Source of the DNA: Fibrobacterota bacterium
GTDB taxonomy: Bacteria; Fibrobacterota; Fibrobacteria; UBA11236
DNA length: 37,725 nt
Direction: 5' to 3'
Assembly (NCBI GenBank): GCA_028287465.1
Contig: JAQBPO010000088.1
Coordinates: forward strand, 1-37,725
The translations under genes and the position numbers were made by a program. Below, one piece after another: positions 26,301 through 34,161 of the stretch. The notes below the pieces were generated by a model. It had not been told where the DNA came from. It was given only the letters and a program-made list of their open reading frames with translations, and did no database searches. Positions within the stretch are counted from its first letter, which is position 1, and every line of letters starts with the position of its first letter.

Positions 26301-26502
26301 TGACCTGGTCCTCCACGATCCGCGGCGACTGGCCCTTATGCTCCGTATAGACGATCACCTGCGCGTCGCTGAGATCGGGGAGGGCGTCGATGGGGGTCTT
26401 CGACAGGGAATACGCGCCGAACCCTATGGCCAGGATGGTCATCAATATGACCAGGACCTTGTTCCGGATGGACCAGGTGATGATGCGCTCGAGCATGGTC
26501 AT
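23374..26502 (-). CDS. cusA: Cu(I)/Ag(I) RND efflux pump (CusA family)
   Basis: The 1042-residue protein is a heavy-metal RND pump. It has the family start (ITWSIRNKVLVILMTILAIG), the DALPDLSDAQVIV segment, and the periplasmic methionine regions GSEFMPSLFEGDLLYMPTSL and RTDMLSTGIKTPVGIK, typical of CusA Cu(I)/Ag(I) pumps. The helix 4 motif is GAMVDGAIILIENA, with the Asp and Glu of the metal class. The ATG at 26502 overlaps the cusB stop as ATGA. The stop shares CTAG with the convergent lipoprotein gene. It drives Cu(I) and probably Ag(I) export from the periplasm through CusB and CusC. Confidence 0.93.
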   Translation of the reverse strand: MTMLERIITWSIRNKVLVILMTILAIGFGAYSLSKTPIDALPDLSDAQVIVYTEHKGQSPRIVEDQVTYPLTTSMVSVPGAKVVRGYSFFGYSLVYVIFEDGTDIYWARSRVLEYLNTAQKRLPPGVSPTLGPDASGVGWVYEYALVSDSRSLQELRSLQDWYLKYQLASIEGVSEVASVGGFVKQYQVNVDPVRLQGYGISLGMVESAIQKGNSDAGGEVIEMGEAEFMIRGLGYLKNLEDIKNLPVAMNASTGTPVRLKDIADINIGPEMRRGIAELNGQGEVAGGIIVMRYGQNALEVIDAVKKKLEVLKGGLPPDVRIVPTYDRSQLIERAVENLRWKLMEEMIIVAIVCGIFLLHVRSAMVAIFTLPAAILMAFFIMRFQGINANIMSLGGIAIAIGAMVDGAIILIENAHKHLEHENLKPEAERKEHWEIILDASKEVGPALFWSLLVITVSFIPVFTLEAQEGRLFRPLAFTKTYAMAASSILAITIVPILMGFFIRGKILPEHRNPINRFLIGIYHPVVDSVLKFPKAVLAIAALIVLITAIPFSRLGSEFMPSLFEGDLLYMPTSLPGISVTKSKEILQQTDKILMTFPEVEQVFGKIGRAETATDPAGLDMVETTIRLKPENRWRKGMTPDKLIGEMDAALKFPGLTNSWTMPIKNRTDMLSTGIKTPVGIKISGPNLDTLQKIGQEVEALMRTVPHTSSAFAERAVGGNYLDVNINRAEAARYGINIADVQSVIQTALGGMTVTTTVEGLERYPVSLRYSRELRDNLEDLKRVLIATPSGHQVPLGQIAELIPTRGPMVIRTEGARPNAWVFVDMRGTDIGSYIKDAQKAITGGISLPTGYNLVWSGEFEFMQRAQKRLMLVIPLTLFIIMILLYLNTGSLVKTAIVLLAVPFSLVGAVWYLYLLGFNMSLAVWVGLIALAGLDAETGVVMLLYLERAYEAAKASGTMRNLRDLRQAIDVGAVQRVRPKIMTASVILAGLIPIMWSHGTGSDVMKRIAAPMVGGVFTSVLMELAVYPAIYFLWRRKGLAKD

Positions 26503-27818
26503 TCCGCGTTCCCCGCCTGGGATTGCGCCGACCCGAGTTGCCGGATGGCCGCCTTCAGGTTGCTCTCCGAATCGATCAGGAACTGGGACGAGATCACCAG
26601 GCTCTCGCCTTCGGCCAGGCCTTCCAGCACTTCGACGTATTCGTTCGAGGACGCGCCCAGCTTGACCTCCCGCGGCTCGAAATACCCTCCGCCCAAGGCC
26701 ACGATGGCGATGTTACGCCGCCCCGAACGGATGATGGACTGTTCGGGCACCGCCACCGCCTCGCGACGCGCCCCGGACAGGATGCGCACGGTCGCGAACA
26801 TTTCCGGCTTGATGTCCAGGGAAGGGGTATTGGGGACCTCGATGCGGACCTCCGCCGTCTTGGTCTGCTCGTCCAGCACGGGCGACACGAAGGTCACCTT
26901 CCCCTGGAAAGGCTTGCCGGGTTGGTAGCTGAGCTCCACCTCCGCCGGACTCCCCACCTTGGCCAAGGCGAGATCCCGCTGGTACACGCTGGCCACGACC
27001 CATACCTTGGACAGGTCGGCGATCTTGTAGAGCTCCATCCCCGGCGTTATGTTCTGGCCCTGGACCACCATCTTCTCGATCACCACCCCGGAGGCGGGCG
27101 ATACGATGGAGAGGGTGTTGCGGGCATGGCCCAGCTTCTCGAGGGATTCGATCTCCCTGGGGGACACGCCCCAGTTCAAGAGCCGGCGGCGCGAGCTTTC
27201 CACCAGATCGCGCGAACCGGAACCCTCGGTCCCTTGCATGCCATTCGCGTAACGCAGGGCCTGGAGGTATTCTTCCTGGGTGCTCACGAGGTCCGGGCTG
27301 TACAGTTCCAGCAGCGGCTGGCCCTTGCCCACCTTCTGGCCCGTAACGTTCACGTTCAGCCTTTCCGCATAGCCCATGACCCGGGCGTTCACCAGGGTCA
27401 GGCGGCTTTCGTCCACCTTCACCTTCCCGCTGGTGCGGATTTCCGCGCGCATGTCCCGCTTGGCTACGGGTTCGGTCTTGACGCCCATGTTCTGCACCGT
27501 GGCGGGATCGATGCGGATCCCCCTCGAGCCCTGTCCCGCGCCGTCCATCGGGCCGGCCGGCCCTCCGCCTCCCGCCGTGTCCCCCGCGCCGCCGGCCCGC
27601 TCCCCGTCCACCGGCACCAGGGTCATCCCGCAAATGGGGCAATTGCCCGGCTTGTCGGAGATGTATTGCGGATGCATGGCGCAGGTGTACAGGGTCTTGT
27701 GGACATGCGCGGGCTTCGGGTCCGCGGGCGCTACGGCGCCCCGTTTCACGTGCCAAAGGCCGCCGCCTGCGATGGCCAGCGCCAGGAGCACCCATGGGAT
27801 CAGGTTCGCCTTTTTCAT
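26499..27818 (-). CDS. cusB: Cu(I)/Ag(I) efflux adaptor with N-terminal metal-binding domain (CusB family)
   Basis: An N-terminal anchor (LIPWVLLALAIAGGG) is followed by a heavy-metal-binding domain: YTCAMHPQYI and CPICGM, with Cys46, His49, Cys60 and Cys63. A Gly-rich linker and a standard adaptor fold follow (VMGYAERLNVNVTGQKVGKG, coiled coil, VSPASGVVIEKMVVQGQNI, barrel). The metal-binding domain marks it as a CusB/CzcB-type adaptor of a metal pump. ATGA overlaps join it to cusC upstream and cusA downstream. Confidence 0.92.
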   Translation of the reverse strand: MKKANLIPWVLLALAIAGGGLWHVKRGAVAPADPKPAHVHKTLYTCAMHPQYISDKPGNCPICGMTLVPVDGERAGGAGDTAGGGGPAGPMDGAGQGSRGIRIDPATVQNMGVKTEPVAKRDMRAEIRTSGKVKVDESRLTLVNARVMGYAERLNVNVTGQKVGKGQPLLELYSPDLVSTQEEYLQALRYANGMQGTEGSGSRDLVESSRRRLLNWGVSPREIESLEKLGHARNTLSIVSPASGVVIEKMVVQGQNITPGMELYKIADLSKVWVVASVYQRDLALAKVGSPAEVELSYQPGKPFQGKVTFVSPVLDEQTKTAEVRIEVPNTPSLDIKPEMFATVRILSGARREAVAVPEQSIIRSGRRNIAIVALGGGYFEPREVKLGASSNEYVEVLEGLAEGESLVISSQFLIDSESNLKAAIRQLGSAQSQAGNAE

Positions 27819-29134
27819 TTTCCATCTCCTGCGGATAATCTTGATTGGATCGCGTCGAGGCCGAGGCCTACGGCCTCCTCCAAATCGGCCTGGCTGGACA
27901 ATAGCCGCATCAACGCCATTTCGGAATTCTCCCTGGCCATCAGGCTCACGCGATAGGCATCGAGCACGGCCATGAATTCGCTTTTCCCGCCTTGATATGA
28001 AATCAAGGTCGACTCCAGGGCCTGTTTCGCCTGGGGCACGAGCACGTTGCGGGAGACCCGGGCCAGCTCCCGGCCGCTCATCGCCTTCAACCAGGCGGCC
28101 TGGGCCCGCGCCGAAACCGTGTTCTTCCTGTCCAGGTATTCCTGCTCCGCCGCATCGAGGTTCGCCTGGCCTTGCTCCACCGCCGCCTTGTATCTCGGAA
28201 GGGACCAGAACGCCAGGGGCACGTTCATGCTGACCATCACGGACCAGTAATCGTTGAGCTCGCCGCCGTGGGTTCCCGAAGGCATCCGCAGCATATCCTT
28301 ATAGGCGCCGCCCACCATGAAATCCGGCAGGTAGTCCTTCCTGGCCACGGACTTCTCCGCCTCGCGCATGCGGATGGAGGCCTTCATTTCCTGGAGTTCC
28401 GGATGGCTTTCCTCCAACAGCGGCCCAAGCCGATCCTGCGCCCAGGCCATCTCCGCGGGCTCCAGGGTATCCCGCACCGAAACCGTTTCCCCTATTTTCC
28501 GGTTCAGCAAGGCGTTCAGCATTCCTTGCGCCGCCTGGCGGGATTGGCCGAGGAGGATGCTGTCCGACTTCAGGATGGTCTGTTCCGCCTGGGCGCGGAG
28601 GATGTCCGCCTGGCGCCCGATGCCCACCTCGTATTGCCGCCGGGCGATTTCCACCAGGCGGTTCATGAGGGCTTGGCCCTCCCGGTTGATTTCCATGCGC
28701 CGATCCAGCAGGTACAGCTCGTAATACCCGGTTTTCACATCGCGAATGACCTTGCGCTTCAGGCCTTCGAGCCCGGCCTCGCTCATCTCCGCGTGCCGGT
28801 GTTCGGCATCGATGCGTGAGCCGATCTTCCCGGGGAAGGGAAAGGCCTGTTGGATGGAGTAGTCGATTTCCGCCTGGTTCCTGATGGGGTCGGGAAACGA
28901 CCGCACCGGCGCCTGGTAGAACTCGACCCCGATCTGCGGGGCCTCCAGGGACCAGTTATGCCCGGGAGAAGAGTGGAGCGCCTTGACCCGGAAGGCCGCG
29001 GCCTTGATGGCCGGATTGTCCTTCAGGGCGAGTTCGACCAGGGCGGGAAGCGTTTCCCCCGCCGCATGCGCGGATGGGACGGGAAAAAGGAACCCGGCGA
29101 AAAGGACGGCGGCCGTCAGTCTGAGTGGGAGCAT
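27815..29134 (-). CDS. cusC: TolC-family outer membrane channel of the copper pump (CusC family)
   Basis: The 439-residue form starts at the ATG at 29134, with GGAAGG 9 bases upstream. The ATG at 29143 has its only ribosome-like site touching it, so it is less likely. The signal peptide is MLPLRLTAAVLFAGFLFPV with cleavage near AHA|A. The efflux-channel repeats include LPALVELALKDNPAIKA, then QQAFPFPGKIGSR and VGIGRQADILRAQAEQ. The final ATGA couples it to cusB. It would complete the copper efflux duct. No lipobox is visible, unlike E. coli CusC. Confidence 0.88.
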   Translation of the reverse strand: MLPLRLTAAVLFAGFLFPVPSAHAAGETLPALVELALKDNPAIKAAAFRVKALHSSPGHNWSLEAPQIGVEFYQAPVRSFPDPIRNQAEIDYSIQQAFPFPGKIGSRIDAEHRHAEMSEAGLEGLKRKVIRDVKTGYYELYLLDRRMEINREGQALMNRLVEIARRQYEVGIGRQADILRAQAEQTILKSDSILLGQSRQAAQGMLNALLNRKIGETVSVRDTLEPAEMAWAQDRLGPLLEESHPELQEMKASIRMREAEKSVARKDYLPDFMVGGAYKDMLRMPSGTHGGELNDYWSVMVSMNVPLAFWSLPRYKAAVEQGQANLDAAEQEYLDRKNTVSARAQAAWLKAMSGRELARVSRNVLVPQAKQALESTLISYQGGKSEFMAVLDAYRVSLMARENSEMALMRLLSSQADLEEAVGLGLDAIQSRLSAGDGK

Positions 29135-29198
29135 TTCCTGCATCCTTCCGAACGGAAAAGGGGGAACGAAAACCATTCCTGCGGGATACGGACCCGGA

Positions 29199-29220
29199 TC
29201 CATCGTTATCCGGCGATGGA
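29199..29220. promoter_or_regulatory. Inverted repeat upstream of cusC
   Basis: TCCATCG (29199-29205) and CGATGGA (29214-29220) are perfect 7-base arms with an 8-base spacer, 65 bases upstream of the cusC start. It could be an operator or an RNA hairpin. It does not resemble the TACCC/GGGTA operator of csoR. Confidence 0.3.
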
Positions 29221-29308
29221 AAAACCCATGGGCGGATCGATGAACGGGTAGGGAGGCGCGGTTCCTTTCGGCTCCGTTCAGGGAGAACGGGGAAGCGCGC
29301 GAGGGATG

Positions 29309-29725
29309 CTAAATGAGGAGGCGGAGCTGGGTAAGATAGAGGGGCGGCGAAGAGCCGGACCGGAGGGCGCGCGGGGCCGGGGCCTCGGGCGCATCCTGGA
29401 CCGTAATCGGAAGAACGGCGACGACCAGCCCGGTCATGTCGGGCGTCCCGGCCTTGTCGGAAGCGATTTGCGGAAGCTTCCGGTTGGCGTCCTGGATGCA
29501 GCAACCGGAAGGAACGGGGGCGCCCGGTTTTTCAGGGGCCGCCACCGTCTTGGGGCAGCAGGCATGGGCGGATTCGGAAACCGTTCCCGTAGCGAAGGCA
29601 TTCTTGAGGAAGGCGCCCAGCTTATGGTTCACGATGCAACAGCTGAACACCTGGCTGCAGAAGAAAGCGGTCATCACGCAAAGCGAGAAGACCTGCCTGA
29701 GCCGATTGGAGGTAAGCCGGGACAT
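29309..29725 (-). CDS. Cysteine-rich exported small protein in the copper island
   Basis: From the ATG at 29725 the product is 138 residues. It has a basic start and a hydrophobic segment (VFSLCVMTAFFCSQVFSCC), then three Cys-Cys pairs: CC29-30, CC56-57 and CC75-76, plus Cys16 and Cys23. The end is PPLYLTQLRLLI. I recall small proteins with similar endings beside metal efflux operons. It lies between copA and cusCBA on the same strand, so a copper-binding or copper-transfer role is likely but unproven. A TATATT box (29732-29737) ends 6 bases before this ATG, so transcription from it would be leaderless or nearly so. An ATG at 29770 is an alternative. Confidence 0.6.
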   Translation of the reverse strand: MSRLTSNRLRQVFSLCVMTAFFCSQVFSCCIVNHKLGAFLKNAFATGTVSESAHACCPKTVAAPEKPGAPVPSGCCIQDANRKLPQIASDKAGTPDMTGLVVAVLPITVQDAPEAPAPRALRSGSSPPLYLTQLRLLI

Positions 29726-29885
29726 GGCCTTAATATACCACCTGCCCGGGGATCGGAACCGTTTTTTCATGGGGATCGGCCTTTTCCCGGAGGAAAGTCC
29801 GGGCAAAACGCGCCGGTTACGGGGCGGATCCCGGGTTTCCGAAGTCCCCATCCTTCCCCGCCGCGGCTTCCGTCCCGCCGCCCAT

Positions 29886-32186
29886 TCATAGCGCCGGCCG
29901 GAACCGCTTCAACCGCAGGCTGTTCCCCATCACGAAGACGCTGGAGAGACCCATGGCCGCGCCGGCCAGCACGGGGCTCAGATCCCATCCCCACCGGTGC
30001 AAGGCTCCCGCGGCCACCGGGATCAGCACGGCGTTATAGGCGAAGGCCCAGAACAGGTTCAGGCGGATGGTGCGCATCACCGCGCGCGCCAGGGCCAGGC
30101 TGCGGGGCACCCCGCGCAAATCCCCGGTCATCAGGACGATGTCCCCGGCCGCGATGGCCACGTCCGATCCGCCCGCCATCGCCAACCCCGCATCCGCCGA
30201 AGCGAGCGCGGGCGCATCGTTGATCCCGTCCCCGACGAAGGCCACCTTCCCTTTGCCGGCCTCGCGCATCGCGAGCACGGCTGCGGACTTCCCGCCCGGC
30301 AGCAGGCCGGAGCGCACGTCCGGAATCCCCAGGGCCGCGCCCGCCGCCCGGGCGGGGGCTTCCCTATCCCCGGTCAGGATGGTCACCTCCGCCCCCATCT
30401 TCCGCAAAGCGTCCATGGCTTCCCGCGCTTCCGGCCGCAAGGGATCGCTGACCGCCGCCAAGCCGACGCGGCGGCCGTCGATGGCGATATGGATCAGGCC
30501 CGCGCCTTCCCCTTCCAACCGGGCGATGTCCCCGCCGAAAGCGCCGGGGTCCGCCCCGATCTCCTCCATCAGGCGCGCCGAGCCCACGGCCACGCGATGC
30601 CCCGCGATCTCGCCTTCCACTCCGGATCCCGCCCGGTCGCGGAACGCCGATGTAAAGGCCGGAACCACCCCGCGTCCCTTGGCATAGGCGACCAGCGCCT
30701 TGGCCAGGGGATGCGCGCTGAGGGCTTCCAAACCCGCGGCGAGGGCCAAGACCTTATCTTCAGACTCCTCCGACGCCTTCCCCGGTCCGCCCGCCGCTCC
30801 GGTCCCTCCGCCGTCCCGGGCCGCGAACCAGGTAACCTGCGGGTTTCCCTGGGTCAGGGTGCCCGTCTTGTCCAGGGCGAACCGGTCCGCTTCGGCCAGG
30901 GATTGCAGGGCCGCGCCGTCCCGCACGATCAGGCCAAGTTCCGCCGCCCGGCCCGTTCCCGCCAGGATGGCCGCGGGCGTGGCGAGACCCATGGCGCAAG
31001 GGCACGCGATGACCAGCACGGCCACCGCATGGACAAGGGCCGCCGGAAAGGCAGGCGCCGGGGCCAGCCACAGCCATGCCGCGAAAGTGAGGGCTGCTAA
31101 CGCCAGCACCGCCGGCGTGAACACCGCCACCACCCGGTCCGCCGCGTCCTGGATCGGGGGCCTGGAAACCTGCGCCTCCTCGACCATGCGGATGATATGG
31201 GCCAGGGCGGTATCCGCGCCCACCCGCTCCGCGCGGAAGGTGAGATGGCCGTCGGTATTCAAGGTGCCTCCGGTCACCCTGTCCCCGATCCGCTTTGACT
31301 TGGGGGCCGCCTCGCCGGTGAGCATGCTTTCGTCCACGCGGCTTTCGCCGGACAGGACCACCCCGTCCACCGGCACCCGGTCGCCGGGCCGCACCGCCAG
31401 TTCATCCCCCGGAATGACGGCGGCGATCTCCACGTCCACTTCCGAGCCCCGGCGCAAGAGGCGCGCGCGCAAAGGCTTCAGATCGAGCAGGCGACGGATG
31501 GCTTCCGCCCCGCGGCCCTTGGCCTTGGCCTCCAGGTATTTCCCCAGCAGCACCAGGGCGATGACCACGGCCGCGGCCTCGAAATAGACATCGCGGGCTC
31601 CGGGCGGGAACGCCGTGGGCGCCAAGGTCGCGACGGCGCTCGACAGGTAGGCGGACCCGGTGCCGATCATCACCAGGGTATTCATGTCCGGGCTGCGGTG
31701 CCGCAGGGCGCTCCAGCCCCGTTTGAAAAACCGCCGGCCGGGGCCGAACATCACCGGCGTGGCCAGGGCCATCTGGATCAGATTCCAGAATCCATCCGAC
31801 GGGTTGAGGCGCATCCGAATGCCCATCAAGGCCGGGAACGCCATGGGCAGCATGGACAGGAGCAGCACGGGGATGCCGAACAGGAGGGCGAAGGCCAGGT
31901 CCCCGCGGAGCCTCGCCGATTCCTCCCCCGTTCCGGCATCCCCGTCCTTCAGGGCCACCGGTCCGTAGCCCGCGTCCCGCACCGATGCGAACAAATCCTC
32001 CTCGCCCACTTGGGCGGGATCGAAATCGACGTCCGCACGGGAGGTCGCCAGGTTCACCCTCGCCTCCCCCACCCCGGGAAGCTTCTTCAGGGCGCGCTCC
32101 ACGCGGCCCACGCAATTCGCGCAGGTCATGCCCTCCACGCCGAAGCTGGCATGGGAGCCGGTCCGGTCAACTGTATTTGAGGACAT
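29886..32186 (-). CDS. copA: Cu(I)-exporting P1B-type ATPase
   Basis: The 766-residue enzyme has one N-terminal heavy-metal domain (GMTCANC, Cys22 and Cys25) and eight membrane helices. The actuator loop has TGE (290-292), the transport motif is CPC (395-397), the phosphorylation site is DKTGT (Asp439), the HP pair is at 492-493 and the hinge is GDGINDAP (652-659). The last helices contain AFAYNAV and MGLSSV, the YN and MxxSS signatures of Cu(I) pumps. It exports Cu(I) from the cytoplasm using ATP. The ATG at 32186 has AAGGAG 7 bases upstream and lies inside the end of csoR (20-base overlap), so the two are coupled. Confidence 0.95.
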   Translation of the reverse strand: MSSNTVDRTGSHASFGVEGMTCANCVGRVERALKKLPGVGEARVNLATSRADVDFDPAQVGEEDLFASVRDAGYGPVALKDGDAGTGEESARLRGDLAFALLFGIPVLLLSMLPMAFPALMGIRMRLNPSDGFWNLIQMALATPVMFGPGRRFFKRGWSALRHRSPDMNTLVMIGTGSAYLSSAVATLAPTAFPPGARDVYFEAAAVVIALVLLGKYLEAKAKGRGAEAIRRLLDLKPLRARLLRRGSEVDVEIAAVIPGDELAVRPGDRVPVDGVVLSGESRVDESMLTGEAAPKSKRIGDRVTGGTLNTDGHLTFRAERVGADTALAHIIRMVEEAQVSRPPIQDAADRVVAVFTPAVLALAALTFAAWLWLAPAPAFPAALVHAVAVLVIACPCAMGLATPAAILAGTGRAAELGLIVRDGAALQSLAEADRFALDKTGTLTQGNPQVTWFAARDGGGTGAAGGPGKASEESEDKVLALAAGLEALSAHPLAKALVAYAKGRGVVPAFTSAFRDRAGSGVEGEIAGHRVAVGSARLMEEIGADPGAFGGDIARLEGEGAGLIHIAIDGRRVGLAAVSDPLRPEAREAMDALRKMGAEVTILTGDREAPARAAGAALGIPDVRSGLLPGGKSAAVLAMREAGKGKVAFVGDGINDAPALASADAGLAMAGGSDVAIAAGDIVLMTGDLRGVPRSLALARAVMRTIRLNLFWAFAYNAVLIPVAAGALHRWGWDLSPVLAGAAMGLSSVFVMGNSLRLKRFRPAL

Positions 32187-32457
32187 CCATCAACTCCTTG
32201 ATCAGTTCACCCGCGTCTCCGCGGGCCTGGGCCGTCGCCACATGGTTGCGGAGGTGGCCTTCGAGCACCACCTCCCTGGCCTTCTCCAGCCCGCCCATCA
32301 CCGCCTTGATCTGGCGCATGACGTCGACGCAATAGACTTCGTCGTTCTCGAGCATGCGCTGGATGCCCTCCAGATGGCCCTTGGCCGTGGCCAACCGCTT
32401 GCGGGCCGCCTCGCGCGACTCCGCCGGCATGCAGAGATGATGTTGGTGCTTTCCCAT
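32167..32457 (-). CDS. csoR: CsoR-family copper-sensing repressor (Cys-His-His type)
   Basis: The 96-residue protein is an all-helical CsoR/RcnR-family repressor: [34 protein letters not shown] and [11 protein letters not shown]. The metal ligands would be Cys43, His68 and His72 (C-x24-H-x3-H). Classical CsoR has Cys at the last position; His there occurs in Thermus CsoR and in RcnR. The N-terminus is His-rich (KHQHHLC). Because it is translationally coupled to copA, a copper role is the best call, though Ni/Co sensing cannot be excluded by sequence alone. GGGGAG lies about 9 bases before the ATG. Confidence 0.9.
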   Translation of the reverse strand: MGKHQHHLCMPAESREAARKRLATAKGHLEGIQRMLENDEVYCVDVMRQIKAVMGGLEKAREVVLEGHLRNHVATAQARGDAGELIKELMDVLKYS

Positions 32458-32512
32458 TCCCGATGCTCCCCGTTATGCAATGCCTTGAGGACCTGTGCCC
32501 GTCCATCCTTCA

Positions 32513-32536
32513 TACCCTCCCCCCCTGGGGTGGGTA
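32513..32536 (-). promoter_or_regulatory. CsoR operator over the csoR-copA transcription start
   Basis: TACCC (32513-32517) and GGGTA (32532-32536) flank a C-run and a G-run, giving the inverted TACCC...GGGTA arrangement with GC-rich core known from CsoR operators. The element begins about 9 bases downstream of the -10 box, covering roughly +2 to +25, so a bound repressor would block transcription. Confidence 0.7.
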
Positions 32537-32544
32537 GCCGTGAT

Positions 32545-32573
32545 AATATACGGCATCCCGGGGAATCGGGCAA
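32545..32573 (-). promoter_or_regulatory. Promoter of csoR-copA
   Basis: On the minus strand TTGCCC (32568-32573) and TATATT (32545-32550) are separated by exactly 17 bases. The predicted start is near 32538, giving an ~80-base leader before csoR. The CsoR-type operator lies immediately downstream. Confidence 0.7.
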
Positions 32574-32732
32574 CCCATGGCCCGGGAATTCCGCCCGGGG
32601 CGCGATTCCCGGCGGCTTGAAGGCGTTCCGGATGCGTCCAGACGCAAAAAGCGGGAATTTCCGGAGGCGGTTTCCCGGTTTCAGCGCCGCTCGGCGGGAA
32701 CCGGTCCGGGGCCGATTACTAATTTTCAGGCC

Positions 32733-32927
32733 ATGTTCGATCGCATCATGGAAAACTCGATGGCCATCTGGATGCTGGTCTCGGCCGTGTTTCCCATCTT
32801 CTTTTTCGGCACCATCATCAAGGCGGTGCTCCATTTCAGGCGCAGACGAGGGCTCCTGGAATACCTGCCGCGGATCCCGGTTCCCCAGGCCCGGTTCGAA
32901 CAGGACGATTGGGTCCCGAGTCCCTAG
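32733..32927 (+). CDS. Small single-pass membrane protein of unknown function
   Basis: From the ATG at 32733 the product is 64 residues: a short amphipathic start, one transmembrane segment (AIWMLVSAVFPIFFFGTII), a basic cluster (HFRRRRG) that puts the C-terminus in the cytoplasm, and a Pro-rich acidic end. Only CAGG precedes the ATG. It is divergent from csoR, with ~275 bases between the starts, and convergent with the acyltransferase-like gene. Unknown family; the membrane character supports a real gene. Confidence 0.5.
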   Translation: MFDRIMENSMAIWMLVSAVFPIFFFGTIIKAVLHFRRRRGLLEYLPRIPVPQARFEQDDWVPSP

Positions 32928-32953
32928 CCTTCACAAGCCCCGGGCCCCAAGGC

Positions 32954-34063
32954 CTAAACCGTAACCTTCCGGCTACGGCGCGCCCGGGCGAAGCGATCTC
33001 GCCCCAGGACCCATAGGTAACAGAGCGCGATCACGATAAGGACGGCCGCGTCCCCTTGCCAGGATCGCGCCAAGGGACGCTTCCCTCCCCGCAAAACCAG
33101 GATGGCGAGCAGGGAAAGGTGCAGGATGTACACGTCCAGGCTCCGCCGGCCCATGGGAAGCAGCCAGCGGGCGGTCCGGTCCAGGAACGGTCGGGCCAGG
33201 GCCAGGGCCGCATAGGCCAGTACGACCAGGGACGCGATCATGGGAACCAGGATGGGCCTCAGGTTGTAATAGGGCACCGTCTTCTCAAGATGCGCCTCGC
33301 CCTTGGCCCAGGAGAGGACGCGCACGGTTTCATATCGCCCCAGGGGTTTTGAAAAGACCTCCGCGAAACCGTGTCGGCTCAGGATGAGCGCCAGGGCCAG
33401 CACGGCCGCCCCCGCCATCGCGGCCAGCGCAGCCCCGCCTCGCCGCTCCAGATATATCGCGCCCAAGGCGCCCAGGCAGGCGAAGAGGAACAACGGCAGC
33501 ATGGGACTGTTCCCGCCGTTCAGGATGAAAATCTTCAGGCCGCGCGCGTCCAACCACCAGTGCAGCCCGGTCAATGCGGCCGCCACCGCCAGCAGAAGGG
33601 GTATGGGGCGAGGCGCGCTGACCAGGAACATCCCCAACAGGCCGGTATAGGCGATGGTGGCGAGGATGCCGCTCATGGTCACGGCGTCGGGGAGATGGAA
33701 CCCTTCCTCCAAGGTGTAGAACAGGCAGGATACGGCCCAAAGGGCCGCGGCGCGGACGGCTTGTTTGCGGTACCACTTCCCGCGCCCCAGGCCCCGCGAT
33801 CGGGAGGCCGACCAGGAATGCGCCAGGGAGGCGCCCACCAGGATCAGGAACAGGGACGCCGTCAACGGCTCGATGAGGAGGGAGAAGAGGCTCCAGGCGC
33901 GCCGTTCATCCCAGGCGATCATCCGGGTGGTATGGGAGGCGATCATCAGGAGCACCGCGATCAGGCGCAAGGCGTCCAGGGCATTGTCCCGGGTCCCTCG
34001 TTCCGAACGGGCGGGCGCGGCGGCGAGGCCGGCCAATCCGGTTTCCGTTTCCTGTTCCGGCAT
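32954..34063 (-). CDS. Multi-pass membrane acyltransferase-like protein
   Basis: The 369-residue protein has about ten hydrophobic segments. It opens with ALDALRLIAVLLMIASHTTRMI, close to the start of DUF1624/heparan-alpha-glucosaminide acetyltransferase and OpgC-type acyltransferases, where the His is in the active region. It closes with GRRSLDVYILHLSLLAIL, the family's typical GxxSLxxYxxH end. It probably transfers acyl groups to a glycan or lipid across the inner membrane. No good ribosome site precedes the ATG at 34063. Its partner substrate is not visible. Confidence 0.7.
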   Translation of the reverse strand: MPEQETETGLAGLAAAPARSERGTRDNALDALRLIAVLLMIASHTTRMIAWDERRAWSLFSLLIEPLTASLFLILVGASLAHSWSASRSRGLGRGKWYRKQAVRAAALWAVSCLFYTLEEGFHLPDAVTMSGILATIAYTGLLGMFLVSAPRPIPLLLAVAAALTGLHWWLDARGLKIFILNGGNSPMLPLFLFACLGALGAIYLERRGGAALAAMAGAAVLALALILSRHGFAEVFSKPLGRYETVRVLSWAKGEAHLEKTVPYYNLRPILVPMIASLVVLAYAALALARPFLDRTARWLLPMGRRSLDVYILHLSLLAILVLRGGKRPLARSWQGDAAVLIVIALCYLWVLGRDRFARARRSRKVTV

Positions 34064-34161
34064 ACGGGGTAAGGTAGCATTTGCGCGGAGCGCCGCCCGA
34101 CGGGCCTCCGCCTTCTACGCCTTCCAGGCCCTCTGCGCCTTTTGCTCCGGCTTCGACCCGC

